This document shows positions 7,680 through 19,524 of a stretch of DNA of 64,000 nt, in pieces. Source of the stretch: Acinetobacter tandoii DSM 14970 = CIP 107469 (GTDB lineage Bacteria > Pseudomonadota > Gammaproteobacteria > Pseudomonadales > Moraxellaceae); assembly GCF_000400735.1 (NCBI RefSeq), contig NZ_KE007371.1, forward strand, positions 146,702 to 210,701, read 5' to 3'. The position numbers were made by a program, and so were the translations under genes. Each line of letters starts with the position of its first letter. The first letter of the stretch is position 1. The notes beneath the pieces were generated by a model. The model made no database searches. It saw only the letters and a list, made by a program, of their open reading frames with translations, and was not told where the DNA came from.

Positions 7680-8722
7680 GAGCCTGAAGCACCTCCTCCA
7701 CCAAAACCCCCACCACCGCCTCGATAGCCACCACCTCCACCAAAGCCACCACCACCTGAACCTCGTCCAGAACCTGAAGCCAGTATTTGTAAGATCAACT
7801 GTGCCAATGAGGTAACGAGCAGTAAGAAAATACCCAATCCAACCAAGAGGCTGGTCAATAAACCCACACCACTGACCAAGCCCGCAACCACACCTGCTAC
7901 ACCCGCAGTCGCAGCACTAAGGCGCTTACCGATCATCATCGATGCAAAAGCGCCAACCACAATAATAATTAAGGCATAAGTCCAGAATTGTGATCGCGCG
8001 TGTTGTTCATGTAATGCCTGAGCTTGTTGCTCTTGTAATTCTTGTGCTGCTTGTTGCGCAATTTCAGGGTCTAGATTCAGAATTCGCTCAATCTCACTGA
8101 GTCCAGATTGAATGCCTTGTGCATATTGGGCTTGTTTAAAATATGGCGTGATCTCGTTACGAATAATGCGCCCAGCAACGATATCAGGCAGCACGCCTTC
8201 TAAACCGTAACCCGTTAAGATCTGAATTTTACGGTCATTGATTGCAATGACCATGAGTAAGCCATTATCGCGCTTGGCCGTTCCTAACTGCCATTGTTCA
8301 GCGACTCGCATGGCATAATCAAAAATGGCTTCCTGCCCCGTAGTAGGCACAATTACCACACCAATTTGCGCTTTACCTTGTTCATACAATTTTAAAATGT
8401 GTTGGCTCAAGGCCTGTTTATCTGAATCAGACAAAATATTGGCTTGATCAATAATAGGTGTATTTAGGCTTGGTAATTTGCGCATTTGCCCATCAGCCAA
8501 ATCATTTGCTACTTGTACTGAGGATGCTGCCTGTTGTTCAGCATCTAAAGGTTGCGTGCCTTTTTTTGCCTGCTGAATAACCTGCTCAATCACCACAGCA
8601 TCTTCTGCATCATTGACGGTGGAAGATGCTTCAGCCCAGCAGATTGAACAGAAAATTAAAGACAGCAAAGCACTTAACAGGAACCGTACAGCCTGCTGGA
8701 TGGGGTACTTTAAGCAATACAT
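7673..8722 (-). CDS. Exported TPM-domain membrane protein with glycine-rich tail (YgcG family)
   Basis: 349 residues. An N-terminal signal or anchor (FLLSALLSLIFCSICWA) is followed by a linker rich in Gln. A TPM domain at about 90-220 carries LNTPIIDQANILSD, QIGVVIVPTTG, WQLGTAKRDNGLLMVIAIND and GYGLEGVLPD. A Gln/Ala coiled segment is followed by two hydrophobic stretches (about 245-265 and 270-315). The last 35 residues are almost only Gly, Ser, Phe and Tyr, typical of YgcG/LemA-linked TPM proteins. It is likely anchored in the inner membrane with the TPM domain in the periplasm. It sits between lemA (26 bases upstream) and the second TPM gene (overlapping). Confidence 0.88.
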   Translation of the reverse strand: MYCLKYPIQQAVRFLLSALLSLIFCSICWAEASSTVNDAEDAVVIEQVIQQAKKGTQPLDAEQQAASSVQVANDLADGQMRKLPSLNTPIIDQANILSDSDKQALSQHILKLYEQGKAQIGVVIVPTTGQEAIFDYAMRVAEQWQLGTAKRDNGLLMVIAINDRKIQILTGYGLEGVLPDIVAGRIIRNEITPYFKQAQYAQGIQSGLSEIERILNLDPEIAQQAAQELQEQQAQALHEQHARSQFWTYALIIIVVGAFASMMIGKRLSAATAGVAGVVAGLVSGVGLLTSLLVGLGIFLLLVTSLAQLILQILASGSGRGSGGGGFGGGGGYRGGGGGFGGGGASGSW

Positions 8723-8748
8723 ACACTTATTCCAGTTCAGTTGAATGT

Positions 8749-9339
8749 TTAATCAAAAGATACTTTGGGTGCAGTTTGCGCGCTTTGTTCCGCACTAAAG
8801 TTTGGTTTGGTGTGCATCCCAATGACTTTTGCGGTCATCACCTGCGGGAATTGACGGACATAGGCATTGTAATCTTGCACCGTAGTGATATAGCGATTAC
8901 GCGCCACAGCAATCCGATTTTCAGTACCTTCCAGTTGCACTTGTAAATCACGGAATTGTTCATTGGCTTTTAAATCAGGATAGTTTTCGGATACTGCAAT
9001 TAAACGTGATAATGCACCCGTCAACTGACCTTGTGCTTCTTGATACTTTTGAAAGAGTGCTGGATCTTCTAGCACTTCTTTATCGACTTTTAAACCTGCA
9101 ACATTGGCTCTGGCTTGTGTGACTTCAGTAAGCACTTGCTCTTCATGTTTGGCGTAGCCTTTAACCACATTCACTAAATTCGGCACCAAGTCTGCACGAC
9201 GTTGATACTGGTTTTGTACTTCTGACCAAGATGCAGTCACAGCTTCATCTTTAACTTGTAAAGTATTATAGCCACAGCCTGTCAACATCAAGCTCCCGCT
9301 CAACAACACAATTAACGCACTCTTTTTAATCCACGGCAT
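8749..9339 (-). CDS. lemA: LemA family lipoprotein
   Basis: 196 residues. A lipobox LTGC lies after a short hydrophobic stretch (about residues 10-22), so the mature protein is probably lipid-anchored. The LemA core follows: YNTLQVKDEAVTASWSEV, YQRRADLVPNLVNVVKGYA, then helical repeats with YPDLKAN, ENRIAVARNRY and YNAYVRQFP. The family forms an antiparallel helical bundle exposed to the outside; its biochemical role is unknown, though it regularly heads operons with TPM proteins. It is the first gene of a three-gene minus-strand operon. Confidence 0.93.
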   Translation of the reverse strand: MPWIKKSALIVLLSGSLMLTGCGYNTLQVKDEAVTASWSEVQNQYQRRADLVPNLVNVVKGYAKHEEQVLTEVTQARANVAGLKVDKEVLEDPALFQKYQEAQGQLTGALSRLIAVSENYPDLKANEQFRDLQVQLEGTENRIAVARNRYITTVQDYNAYVRQFPQVMTAKVIGMHTKPNFSAEQSAQTAPKVSFD

Positions 9340-9446
9340 CGTTCATTCCTCATCTTTTTCTTGGTATGTCATTTCTTATTGAATGCAAATATTGTAGACC
9401 GAATTGATTTTCGTTGTGTTTGATTTATTTAATCGTCAATTGGCAT

Positions 9447-9468
9447 GAAAAATCGGGGAAAGTCCCGA
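9447..9468 (-). terminator. Intrinsic terminator of the metal-dependent hydrolase gene
   Basis: Stem TCGGG/CCCGA, followed on the minus strand by TTTTT. It starts about seven bases after the stop codon. Confidence 0.75.
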
Positions 9469-9474
9469 CTTTAA

Positions 9475-10353
9475 TTATGATACAGATACTGTCTCTGCCA
9501 TAAATTCCTTCATCTGGTAATCCTCCGCCAAGCGTTGTTTCCAGTAATTCACAATTTGACTATAGTCATGTGCCGCAGGATGGAATTCCTTTCGGTAATA
9601 GCTCAAATATTCAGGTGCCAATTGAATCAGCATCTTCAGTAACAAATACCCGCCAAAAAGATTCCCTTTCACCTTCAATAGACTTTTATTACGATCTTGC
9701 CAAAACAAACGACTGGTCGAATAAAAAGTTAAACTGGCAAAACCTGTAGTGACACTGCGCATTATCATGCGACGGATTACATCATCCCCATAAACATGCT
9801 GATAAACATCAAATGCTACTGACCGATGTTCAATTTCTTCTATAGCATGCCAGACCCATAATTTTTGCGCATCTTCCTCCAAAGTACTGAGAACTTCAGG
9901 ATGACGTAAAATATATCCTCCCAATAGCGCGGTAAAATGCTCAAAGGCACAGGTAATTGCCAACTGGATTTTGGGATGTAAGTTTTTGACATGGTGATCT
10001 TTGCGTGCCAACCAATCTTGAAAACGATCTAAATTATAGTCTTCACGTCGCCACGCTTGATTAAACTCCATGTGGGCTTTGGAATGCATGGCTTCCTGTC
10101 CAATAAATGCAGCGATTTGGGCTTGCAACTGTGCATCGGTTACCTGATCCCTTACATTACGCACGCTATGTACAAAAAATTGCTCGCCTATTGGAAAGGT
10201 GGAAGACAACGCGGTCAGTAAATGCGACATGACGGGTGAGTTGGCAAAATAATGGCGACGAATGGCTTTGGGATTAAACTGCAATTTTCGAACAGTAATT
10301 CCGTGCGCTTTAGGACGATTTAAGTATGATTTTTCTGTCGTCTGTTTCAGCAT
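9475..10353 (-). CDS. Predicted metal-dependent hydrolase, ferritin-like fold (PF10118 type)
   Basis: 292 residues, mostly helical and soluble. Two candidate metal-ligand helices are visible: FIGQEAMHSKAHMEFN near residue 85 and HAIEEIEHRSVAFD near 172, with an additional FEHFTALLGGY between them. Each contributes Glu and His in ExxH spacing, as in di-iron ferritin-like proteins. The family is common in Acinetobacter and Pseudomonas and annotated as a hydrolase without a proven substrate. It stands alone with its own terminator. Start chosen at the first ATG (MLKQTTEKSY); no better alternative is seen. Confidence 0.82.
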   Translation of the reverse strand: MLKQTTEKSYLNRPKAHGITVRKLQFNPKAIRRHYFANSPVMSHLLTALSSTFPIGEQFFVHSVRNVRDQVTDAQLQAQIAAFIGQEAMHSKAHMEFNQAWRREDYNLDRFQDWLARKDHHVKNLHPKIQLAITCAFEHFTALLGGYILRHPEVLSTLEEDAQKLWVWHAIEEIEHRSVAFDVYQHVYGDDVIRRMIMRSVTTGFASLTFYSTSRLFWQDRNKSLLKVKGNLFGGYLLLKMLIQLAPEYLSYYRKEFHPAAHDYSQIVNYWKQRLAEDYQMKEFMAETVSVS

Positions 10354-10485
10354 GATGAATTCTCAACATTAGCAAAGTTCAGATACTCAGTATCTAAAGG
10401 TCATGTCCTTCACTAAATGGCAAAAATGCTTAGCTGATTAACCAAAAGAGTCAACCCGACCGTTGGTAAGCAATTTATAAACCAA

Positions 10486-10514
10486 CAAAAAACCCACCGA
10501 AGTGGGTTTTTATA
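10486..10514 (-). terminator. Intrinsic terminator of the gltBD operon
   Basis: Stem AAACCCAC/GTGGGTTT with a four-base loop and flanking A/T runs, located about 32 bases after the gltD stop. Confidence 0.88.
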
Positions 10515-10545
10515 AATCTAGAATGTTGAACGAGATAAATCCTTC

Positions 10546-11991
<1,446 letters not shown>

Positions 11992-12036
11992 TCATTTTTC
12001 TCTGCTGCACCTGCCTATATATCTGCAGTAGTGGAA

Positions 12037-15000
12037 TTATTGTGGATCAGCTTTGGTCGTTTTCAAAAGCGTAAGCAAGTTAGCAGCTTTTGGTTTTACA
12101 AGCCAGAATTTACGGCTGTAAAAATCGAACTCGTTGCGGATCTTGTACGCCCACGCACTACCTGTTTCAGCAATATGCTCATCTAGAATACGCAATAAGA
12201 ACTCTTTATGCTCTTCCATCGATTCTGTTGAGATACGGTTCAACTCAATTAACTCGTGGTTGTAGTAGTCGACAAAGTCATTATCCAAGTCAAGTACATA
12301 AGCAAAACCACCTGTCATACCCGCACCGAAGTTGTGGCCAACTTTGCCCAGTACCGTCACTACACCGCCTGTCATATATTCACAGCAGTGGTCACCTGCA
12401 CCTTCAATGACAGCAAAGGCACCTGAGTTGCGTACTGCGAAACGCTCGCCCGCAGTACCCGCAGCAAATAACTTACCGCCTGTCGCACCGTATAAACAAG
12501 TGTTACCAATAATCGCAGTTTCTTGCGTTTGGAACGGCGAACCTTTTGGTGGGAAAATCGATACGCGACCACCCGCCATGCCTTTACCGACATAGTCGTT
12601 CGCATCACCTTCAAGCTTGATATGCAAACCACCTGCGTTCCACACCCCTAAAGACTGACCCGCAGTACCTTTCAGGTTCATCACAACAGGATGCGCTTCC
12701 ATATCTAAATTGCCGTAACGACGCGCAATTTCACCAGAGATACGTGCACCAATTGAACGGTCACAGTTACCAACCGTGAAGCTATATTCACCGCCCGTAC
12801 CAGCTTCAATTGCTGGCAACATTTCTGTCACCATCTGCTCTGCTAACACACCTTTATCGAATGGTGCATTGCCTTCAACTTGACAATATTGTGCCTTACC
12901 TTCAGCCGCAGGATGTGACTCAAGCAGTGCACTTAAATCTAAGTGAGCGTGCTTTTCAGTTTCACCTGGCAATACTTCGAGCAAGTCAGTACGACCAATC
13001 AAATCTTTCAAGCTAGCTACACCCAATGCCGCTAACCATTCACGTGTTTCTTCCGCAATAAAGTGGAAGAAATTGATCAACATTTCAGGTTCACCAATGT
13101 AGTGTTCCTGACGTAAATGATCTTGTTGTGTTGCAACACCAGTTGCACAGTTGTTCAAGTGGCAAATACGTAGGTATTTACAACCTAAAGCAATCATTGG
13201 TGTTGAACCAAAGCCGAAGCTTTCCGCACCTAAAATCGCAGCTTTAACCACGTCTAAACCAGTTTTTAAACCACCATCGGTTTGTACACGAACTTTCCCA
13301 CGCAGGTCATTCACACGAAGCGCTTGATGTGCTTCAGAAAGACCCAACTCCCATGGTGAACCCGCATGGTGAATTGATGAAAGTGGAGATGCTGCTGTAC
13401 CACCGTCATAACCTGAAATGGTAATGAAATCGGCATAGGCTTTCGCAACACCTGCGGCAATTGTGCCTACACCTGGCTCAGACACCAGTTTTACAGAAAC
13501 CATCGCTTTTGGATTGACTTGTTTCAAGTCAAAGATCAATTGCGACAAGTCTTCAATCGAATAAATATCGTGGTGCGGAGGTGGTGAAATCAATGTCACA
13601 CCTGGCACCGAGTAACGTAAACGTGCAATTAAGCCATTCACTTTACCACCTGGCAACTGACCACCTTCACCTGGTTTTGCACCTTGCGCCACTTTAATCT
13701 GCAACACTTCAGCAGAAGTTAAGTACGCTGGTGTTACACCAAAACGACCAGATGCAATCTGTTTGATTTTTGAGTTACGAATCGTACCGTAACGTGCAGG
13801 ATCTTCACCGCCCTCACCTGAGTTCGAGCGACCACCAATCGTATTCATAGCAATTGCAATTGCTTCATGTGCTTCAGGAGACAATGCACCCAAAGACATA
13901 CCCGCAGAGTCAAAACGTGGCAAAATTGACTCAACCGACTCAACTTGCTCTAAAGCAATCGAGTTATCTGTTTTTAACTTAAATAAGTCACGGATGGTTG
14001 CAATTGGGCGATGATTCACCAGCTCAGCATATTCTTTAAAGTCAGCATAGTTACCTGAACGTACTGCTTTGTGTAAAGCATTGATCACATCAGGGTTAAA
14101 TGCATGGTATTCCTTGTCGAATACAAACTTCAATAAACCGCCCTGATCGATTGGCTTACGTGATTTCCAAGCAGTATCAGCCAATTTTTTCTGATCATTT
14201 TCAAGGTCAACAAAAGTTGCACCTTTAATACGGCTTGGCACACCAGTAAAGCATTTGCCTACAACTTCTTCAGACAAACCTACTGCCTCAAACAACTGAC
14301 CACCGCGGTAAGATGCTACTGTTGAAATCCCCATTTTTGATAGGACTTTAAGTAGACCTTTATCAATACCTTTACGGAAATTTGCTTGTGCATGAATTGG
14401 ATCACCCAATAACTCGCCTTTTGCAATCAAGTCATTGATTACATCGTAAGCTAAATATGGATAAATTGCTGTTGCACCAAAACCTAAAATCACTGCAAAT
14501 TGATGTGGGTCACGAGCAAAACCCGTTTCCACAATAATGTTGGCATCAGTACGTAAACCGACATTAATCAAGTGATGATGTACTGCACCTGTTGCCATTA
14601 CAGCATTTGCAGGTAAATAGCCTTCACGGATTTTCTTATCCGAAAGTAATAATAAAGTTTTGCCATCGCGAATTGCTTGTGCAGATTCTTCACAGATACG
14701 CGTGATTGCTGCCGCTAAACCTTCACTCTCAGCGTAGTTCAAATCGATATCTGCAATTTCATAACCCTTACGACCTAAAGTACGGATTTGATGCATTTTC
14801 GAGTTTGACAGTACAGGACTTGAGACAATTAAACGATCTGCATGTTCTGGACCTTGTTCAAATACATTTTGCTCACGACCAAAGCATGTTTCCAATGACA
14901 TCACAATTGATTCACGTAATGGATCGATTGGCGGATTTGTTACTTGCGCAAACTGTTGACGGAAGTAATCCGATACATGACGTACTTGACGCGACAACAC

Positions 15001-16518
15001 CGCCATAGGGGTATCATCACCCATTGAACCTACCGCTTCCTGACCACTTTCAGCAATCGGACGCAGTAGTTGATCACGCTCTTCAAAGGTCACCATAAAC
15101 ATTTTTTGCGCTGCTTTCAGGTCATCACCTTTTAAGCCTTGCTCGCACAAATATTCTTCAAGTTCTGGGCTGCCTTGCAGGCGAATTGAATTTTCACGCA
15201 ACCATTCACGATATGGACGCATTTTTTTCAAGTGGTTGCTGACATCTTTAGTATCAAGCAATTTACCAGTAAAGGTATCTACCACAAGAATTTGACCAGG
15301 ACCAACACGACCTTTAGAAATTACATCTTCAGGCTGATAATCCCATACACCAATTTCAGAGGCTAAAGTAATGTAACCATTTTTGGTAATCACCCAACGT
15401 GCTGGACGTAAACCATTACGGTCTAGCATACAGATTGCATGACGACCATCTTGAATTACTAAACCAGCAGGGCCGTCCCATGCTTCCATGTGCTTCGAGT
15501 TAAACTCATAGAATGCACGTAAATCAGCATCTAAAGTTTCAACATTTTGCCAAGCTGGTGGAACCAACATGCGTAGCGCACGGAATAGATCCATACCGCC
15601 ACCGACGAGAATTTCAAGCATGTTATCCAAGCTCGAAGAGTCTGAACCTGTACGGTTTACAATCGGCTTAAGCTCAGTTAAACCTGGTAATAATGGGTTT
15701 TCAAACTTCGGTGTACGTGCCATTGCCCAGTTACGGTTTGCCGTAATGGTGTTGATCTCACCATTGTGAGCAAGATAACGGAATGGTTGAGCCAAAGGCC
15801 AACGCGGTAAAGTATTGGTTGAGAAACGTTGGTGGAATACCACGATATGTGATGCTAAACGCTCATCTGCAAGGTCTGTATAGAAGTCTGCAATTGCAGC
15901 AGGCATCATCAAACCTTTATAGCTGATGACTGTTGAACACAGTGTTGTTACATAGAATGATGGATCATTGCTAAGTTGCTGCTCTGCACGACGACGTGCC
16001 AAGAATAACTTACGGTTAAATTCAACCTCAGTAACTCCCATAGGGCAGTTCACAATAATTTGTTCAAAGGCTGGCAAAGATTGCATCGCAATTTCACCGA
16101 GTGCTGCATTATTGGTTGGCACTACACGCCAAGCCAGAACGCGCAAGCCTTCGTCTTCAATTTCTTTACTTAGAATTTGCTTTGAATGTGCAGCGATTGC
16201 TGGGTCCAAGTTAAGGAAAACTGTACCAACAGCGAAAATTTCACTGAGAGTAATATCGCTCAGTTTTTTTGCTTCTTCGCGGAAGAACTGTTTCGGCATC
16301 GCCAATAATAAACCACACCCATCTCCAGTCTTACCATCGGCGGCAATACCACCACGGTGGGTCATACAGCTCAAGCTATGAATGGCTGTCTTGACCAGAT
16401 CATGACTCTCGTCCCCTTGCATATGTGCAATAAGGCCGAAACCACAGTTATCTTTAAACTCATCCGGTTGGTATAAACCTTGAGCGGGAGCTACAGTATT
16501 AGGCGATGGCATGTGCAT
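12037..16518 (-). CDS. gltB: Glutamate synthase (NADPH) large subunit
   Basis: 1493 residues, normal for the family. A short propeptide precedes the catalytic Cys25 of the class II glutamine amidotransferase domain ([11 protein letters not shown]). The central and FMN domains follow, with [24 protein letters not shown] and [14 protein letters not shown]. The 3Fe-4S cysteines are in [19 protein letters not shown]. The C-terminal beta-helix (GXGXG) domain carries GGRVSIFPP and [18 protein letters not shown]. With GltD it makes two glutamates from glutamine and 2-oxoglutarate, the main route of ammonium assimilation at low ammonium. The upstream 440 bases contain NtrC-like sites, described separately. 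Confidence 0.98.
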   Translation of the reverse strand: MHMPSPNTVAPAQGLYQPDEFKDNCGFGLIAHMQGDESHDLVKTAIHSLSCMTHRGGIAADGKTGDGCGLLLAMPKQFFREEAKKLSDITLSEIFAVGTVFLNLDPAIAAHSKQILSKEIEDEGLRVLAWRVVPTNNAALGEIAMQSLPAFEQIIVNCPMGVTEVEFNRKLFLARRRAEQQLSNDPSFYVTTLCSTVISYKGLMMPAAIADFYTDLADERLASHIVVFHQRFSTNTLPRWPLAQPFRYLAHNGEINTITANRNWAMARTPKFENPLLPGLTELKPIVNRTGSDSSSLDNMLEILVGGGMDLFRALRMLVPPAWQNVETLDADLRAFYEFNSKHMEAWDGPAGLVIQDGRHAICMLDRNGLRPARWVITKNGYITLASEIGVWDYQPEDVISKGRVGPGQILVVDTFTGKLLDTKDVSNHLKKMRPYREWLRENSIRLQGSPELEEYLCEQGLKGDDLKAAQKMFMVTFEERDQLLRPIAESGQEAVGSMGDDTPMAVLSRQVRHVSDYFRQQFAQVTNPPIDPLRESIVMSLETCFGREQNVFEQGPEHADRLIVSSPVLSNSKMHQIRTLGRKGYEIADIDLNYAESEGLAAAITRICEESAQAIRDGKTLLLLSDKKIREGYLPANAVMATGAVHHHLINVGLRTDANIIVETGFARDPHQFAVILGFGATAIYPYLAYDVINDLIAKGELLGDPIHAQANFRKGIDKGLLKVLSKMGISTVASYRGGQLFEAVGLSEEVVGKCFTGVPSRIKGATFVDLENDQKKLADTAWKSRKPIDQGGLLKFVFDKEYHAFNPDVINALHKAVRSGNYADFKEYAELVNHRPIATIRDLFKLKTDNSIALEQVESVESILPRFDSAGMSLGALSPEAHEAIAIAMNTIGGRSNSGEGGEDPARYGTIRNSKIKQIASGRFGVTPAYLTSAEVLQIKVAQGAKPGEGGQLPGGKVNGLIARLRYSVPGVTLISPPPHHDIYSIEDLSQLIFDLKQVNPKAMVSVKLVSEPGVGTIAAGVAKAYADFITISGYDGGTAASPLSSIHHAGSPWELGLSEAHQALRVNDLRGKVRVQTDGGLKTGLDVVKAAILGAESFGFGSTPMIALGCKYLRICHLNNCATGVATQQDHLRQEHYIGEPEMLINFFHFIAEETREWLAALGVASLKDLIGRTDLLEVLPGETEKHAHLDLSALLESHPAAEGKAQYCQVEGNAPFDKGVLAEQMVTEMLPAIEAGTGGEYSFTVGNCDRSIGARISGEIARRYGNLDMEAHPVVMNLKGTAGQSLGVWNAGGLHIKLEGDANDYVGKGMAGGRVSIFPPKGSPFQTQETAIIGNTCLYGATGGKLFAAGTAGERFAVRNSGAFAVIEGAGDHCCEYMTGGVVTVLGKVGHNFGAGMTGGFAYVLDLDNDFVDYYNHELIELNRISTESMEEHKEFLLRILDEHIAETGSAWAYKIRNEFDFYSRKFWLVKPKAANLLTLLKTTKADPQ

Positions 16519-16613
16519 AGCGTACCCTTCTTTCTACTTGGCCCTGAATCGGGCGCTGACTATCTAACTTCTTTGCGACTTAGTCTAACTTTCTCACACT
16601 AAGATCAATTTAA

Positions 16614-16628
16614 TGCAATGATCTTGCA
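16614..16628 (-). promoter_or_regulatory. Possible sigma-54 promoter of gltBD
   Basis: Minus strand reads TGCAAGATCATTGC, matching GGCACGRNNNTTGC except at the first G and the fifth base. It lies about 96 bases before the gltB start. One G of the -24 pair is lost, so the call is weak and rests on the NtrC-like sites upstream. Confidence 0.3.
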
Positions 16629-16786
16629 CTCTCATGTCAAAGATAGACTGATTTTATCTTTTGTACATGACCGAAATGCAAAAAACTATTGCGACTTTTG
16701 CGCACTCTTTTAAAGCAAGCAATCTTGATGTTTTCGCACACTCTTTGAATCTTTTCGCGCCAAAATAGTGACATCAACTCAAATCA

Positions 16787-16916
16787 TGCACCATTTAAGC
16801 AAAAAATATGCCAACTTGAGATTATTAAATCTAATTCTTTTAAATACAGAAATATCAAGTGTTCGACCTGAATTAGAGCATTTGAAGCTTTATATTAATT
16901 GCACCATTTTTGCGCA
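16787..16916 (-). promoter_or_regulatory. Two NtrC-like sites upstream of gltB
   Basis: 16900-16916 reads TGCGCAAAAATGGTGCA on the minus strand, 15 of 17 against the NtrC palindrome TGCACCAAAATGGTGCA. 16787-16803 has a perfect half-site (TGCACCA on the plus strand) with a degenerate partner. They lie about 270-400 bases upstream of gltB, a usual enhancer distance, and no other gene promoter uses this interval. Confidence 0.5.
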
Positions 16917-16958
16917 TTTAATTATTGGTATAGCACAATGTGCTCTATTTTAGAACGA

Positions 16959-17831
16959 TTAATTAAACGGATCTGCAATTTCTTGGCGCACAGGCGAATT
17001 TGAATTGGTCGATGAAGTGGCTGATTTTGTTCCTGTCTCTGCATGCGATTGAAATTTTTGCACATCAATCACATTGCCTTCAGCATCTCGACGAGTCACA
17101 GTTGTACTGGTAGATACATTACCCGTATCTGAGCTATTCGCTGTTGTACCCGCAGCTTTCGGTTTACTTAAATCCATTAAAGCTGCATCTGGTTTTGGCA
17201 AAGCTGCAGGACTTAATTTAACTTCATACAAAACTGAGGAACCTTGTAACTCCTCCATCCCCATATCATTAACTTGTGATGCATAATCTTCCAAGGCCAT
17301 CACTTTAGGGTGGACAGAAGCAGGTAATTTAATACTCAATTGCTCGCGTGCTTGATTCGCTTCTCTTTCACTCGAATATAAACCGTAAAATAAAACATAT
17401 CGCTCTTGTTGTTGATCCCCAGCCAATCGCAAATAAAAATAATTTTTTCGATCACCCTGTTTATTTAAAAAACTTTTAATAATGTCTTCTTCAGTCACAC
17501 TAAATAATTCTAAGCTTGACTTATTTTTCTGTTCCTCAATGAATTTACTTCCTCGGAATTCATTCGCATGATTTCCCGTAGCAATAACTCGAGTAGTCTG
17601 TGTAATAGGGCGAACTTCTTCTTGTAAAGTGCCTAAATTGGTTGTAGCTGTGACACGGGCTGGTTGGATTTGCAGCTCAGCATCAGACTCCACCTTTTTA
17701 TTGACTTCGACCAGTTCTTCACTACTGTCCGATCCTGCCCAAAATATCAATGCCACAAAAAGACATAACACTCCGCCCACAAGCCAGATATAACCCTGTG
17801 TATTTTTCCAATATTTGCGGAGTGTTGTCAT
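16959..17831 (-). CDS. SPOR-domain inner-membrane protein (DamX-like position)
   Basis: 290 residues. It has a cytoplasmic N-terminus, one transmembrane segment at about 14-33 (GYIWLVGGVLCLFVALIFWA), a polar linker, and a SPOR-like domain at about 105-195 (FYLRLAGDQQQERYVLFYGLYSSEREANQAREQL is the core). A Ser/Thr-rich tail ends DPFN. SPOR domains bind denuded septal peptidoglycan. The gene follows aroB by ten bases, the same place damX holds in enterobacteria (aroK-aroB-damX), so a role in cell division is inferred. The second half has no recognised domain and the sequence is too diverged to assign the name DamX. Confidence 0.8.
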   Translation of the reverse strand: MTTLRKYWKNTQGYIWLVGGVLCLFVALIFWAGSDSSEELVEVNKKVESDAELQIQPARVTATTNLGTLQEEVRPITQTTRVIATGNHANEFRGSKFIEEQKNKSSLELFSVTEEDIIKSFLNKQGDRKNYFYLRLAGDQQQERYVLFYGLYSSEREANQAREQLSIKLPASVHPKVMALEDYASQVNDMGMEELQGSSVLYEVKLSPAALPKPDAALMDLSKPKAAGTTANSSDTGNVSTSTTVTRRDAEGNVIDVQKFQSHAETGTKSATSSTNSNSPVRQEIADPFN

Positions 17832-17841
17832 AATTTCACCT

Positions 17842-18924
17842 TTATATTGTTTGATTGGCTAGAATTGCCTGTTTCATCAGTTCAACATCAAACTCTTTGG
17901 TAATGATTGCTTGACCCAACTGTTTTAACAGCACTAATCTAAGCTGACCATTCAGTACTTTCTTGTCATGTGCCATATAACTCAAGAAGTCATCCAATGG
18001 AATTGCTGGACATACTATCGGCAAACCTGCACGCTGTATGATTTTTTTTGTACGCTCTAAGTCTGCTACAGAAATCCAACCCATACGTTGTGATAAATCT
18101 GCCGCCATGACCATTCCCGTTGCAACAGCTTCACCATGCAACCACACCCCATATCCTAGATAGGATTCAATCGCATGACCAAAGGTATGACCTAAATTCA
18201 ACAATGCACGCTCGCCTTGTTCTTTTTCATCATTTGCTACAATACGCGCTTTATGTGCACAAGAACGATAAACCGCCTCAGCCAATAAATGAGGATCACG
18301 TGCGACCAAGCCATCCATATTTGTTTCAAGCCAGACTAAAAAATCCTCATCTCCGAGCAAGGCATACTTAATCACTTCAGCTAAACCAGCAGACAATTCA
18401 CGATCAGGCAAGCTTTTCAATTGAGACATATCCGCCAGTACTACTTGTGGTTGCTGAAATGCCCCAATCATATTTTTACCCAAAGGATGATTAATCCCCG
18501 TCTTACCGCCAACACTAGAATCGACTTGTGATAATAATGTCGTTGGGACTTGGATAAAATATACACCACGCTGGAAACATGCTGATGCAAGGCCCGCCAT
18601 ATCACCAATCACTCCACCCCCCAAAGCCAATACTGTACAATCGCGGTTAAAACCTGCTTCAAGCAAAGCATCAAAAATCAAATTCAGATGTTGAATATCT
18701 TTATATTTTTCACCATCAGGCAAAACACAAGTAGCAACCTTTTTACCCAATGCGTCAACAGCTTTTACATAATGCTCTAAATACAAAGGCTGAACGGTGG
18801 TATTGGTCACAATCATGACTTGCTGCCCGAGAATATACGGCGCCAGTAAATCATGAGGGTTTAAATCACTACCAATGAAGATAGGGTAACGGCGTTCACC
18901 GAGTTCTACATATAAAGTTTGCAT
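17842..18924 (-). CDS. aroB: 3-dehydroquinate synthase
   Basis: 360 residues from the ATG at 18924. An in-frame TTG at 18948 would overlap aroK and add a non-conserved stretch, whereas [18 protein letters not shown] is the usual family start. It converts DAHP to 3-dehydroquinate in the shikimate pathway. Visible signatures: the NAD-binding [13 protein letters not shown] near 98, [18 protein letters not shown], and the zinc-ligand region [12 protein letters not shown] plus [10 protein letters not shown]. It sits between aroK (20 bases upstream) and the SPOR gene, consistent with one operon. Confidence 0.97.
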   Translation of the reverse strand: MQTLYVELGERRYPIFIGSDLNPHDLLAPYILGQQVMIVTNTTVQPLYLEHYVKAVDALGKKVATCVLPDGEKYKDIQHLNLIFDALLEAGFNRDCTVLALGGGVIGDMAGLASACFQRGVYFIQVPTTLLSQVDSSVGGKTGINHPLGKNMIGAFQQPQVVLADMSQLKSLPDRELSAGLAEVIKYALLGDEDFLVWLETNMDGLVARDPHLLAEAVYRSCAHKARIVANDEKEQGERALLNLGHTFGHAIESYLGYGVWLHGEAVATGMVMAADLSQRMGWISVADLERTKKIIQRAGLPIVCPAIPLDDFLSYMAHDKKVLNGQLRLVLLKQLGQAIITKEFDVELMKQAILANQTI

Positions 18925-18944
18925 GAGTTCAATTACTTCGGTAT

Positions 18945-19487
18945 TCAATCAATAGGTTGTGTGGTAATCATCGTTAAGATTTTATGTGCAAGATCTCGTG
19001 CGGCACCTTGATTGGTTTCAATAATATAATGAGCCACATCCCGATATAAAGGATCACGAATCGCAAGTAAATCACGCAGTTTTTGCTCAGGATTTTCAAC
19101 CTGTAGGAGAGGACGGTTTTTATCGCGATAAGTACGCTGAAGTTGAATTTCAACAGGAGTATAGAGATAAACAACAATACCACGTTGTTTTAGAAAATTA
19201 CGGTTAGGAGCCTGAGTCACTGCACCACCACCAGTCGCTAAGACTAAATGTGGTCGGGCAGTCAACTCATCAATCACAATAGTTTCACGAGTACGAAATC
19301 CTGTTTCACCTTCTTTCTCAAAGATCCAAGGAATGGTTGCACCTGTTTTTCGTTCAATCTCATGATCACTATCGAGAAATTCACGGCCCAACAATTCTGC
19401 CAAATGCCGTCCGACTGTTGTTTTTCCTGCCCCCATTGGCCCTACCAAATAGATATTTGGTAGGGAATTAAACTCTTTGCTTGGCAA
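18945..19487 (-). CDS. aroK: Shikimate kinase
   Basis: 180 residues. The P-loop [11 protein letters not shown] is near residue 16; shikimate-binding [20 protein letters not shown] and LATGGGAV follow, then the lid region [12 protein letters not shown]. It phosphorylates shikimate with ATP, two steps after AroB. It follows pilQ by 37 bases and precedes aroB on the minus strand, the conserved pilMNOPQ-aroKB order of gammaproteobacteria. Confidence 0.97.
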   Translation of the reverse strand: MPSKEFNSLPNIYLVGPMGAGKTTVGRHLAELLGREFLDSDHEIERKTGATIPWIFEKEGETGFRTRETIVIDELTARPHLVLATGGGAVTQAPNRNFLKQRGIVVYLYTPVEIQLQRTYRDKNRPLLQVENPEQKLRDLLAIRDPLYRDVAHYIIETNQGAARDLAHKILTMITTQPID

Positions 19488-19524
19488 GGAGTCACCTATT
19501 AATTTTGTTTAAATTGAAAATATA

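Larger units (their letters stand above)
16519..16958. other. 440-base gap upstream of gltB
   Basis: Contains the gltB leader, the candidate sigma-54 and NtrC sites, and an imperfect repeat of TTTTGCGCACTCTTT (near 16696) and TTTTCGCACACTCTTT (near 16733). A 61-codon open frame at 16768-16953 on the plus strand has no ribosome-binding site or recognisable product and is not called. Confidence 0.6.

Noticed and set aside
7676..7780. Dense short tandem repeats
   Set aside because: They encode the Gly/Ser tail of the YgcG-type protein; not a CRISPR or DNA repeat element.
16768..16953. 61-codon open frame upstream of gltB
   Set aside because: No Shine-Dalgarno, no recognised product, and it overlaps the NtrC-like sites; treated as non-coding.
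18924..18948. Longer aroB starting at TTG 18948
   Set aside because: It would overlap aroK and add residues absent from the family; the ATG at 18924 is preferred.
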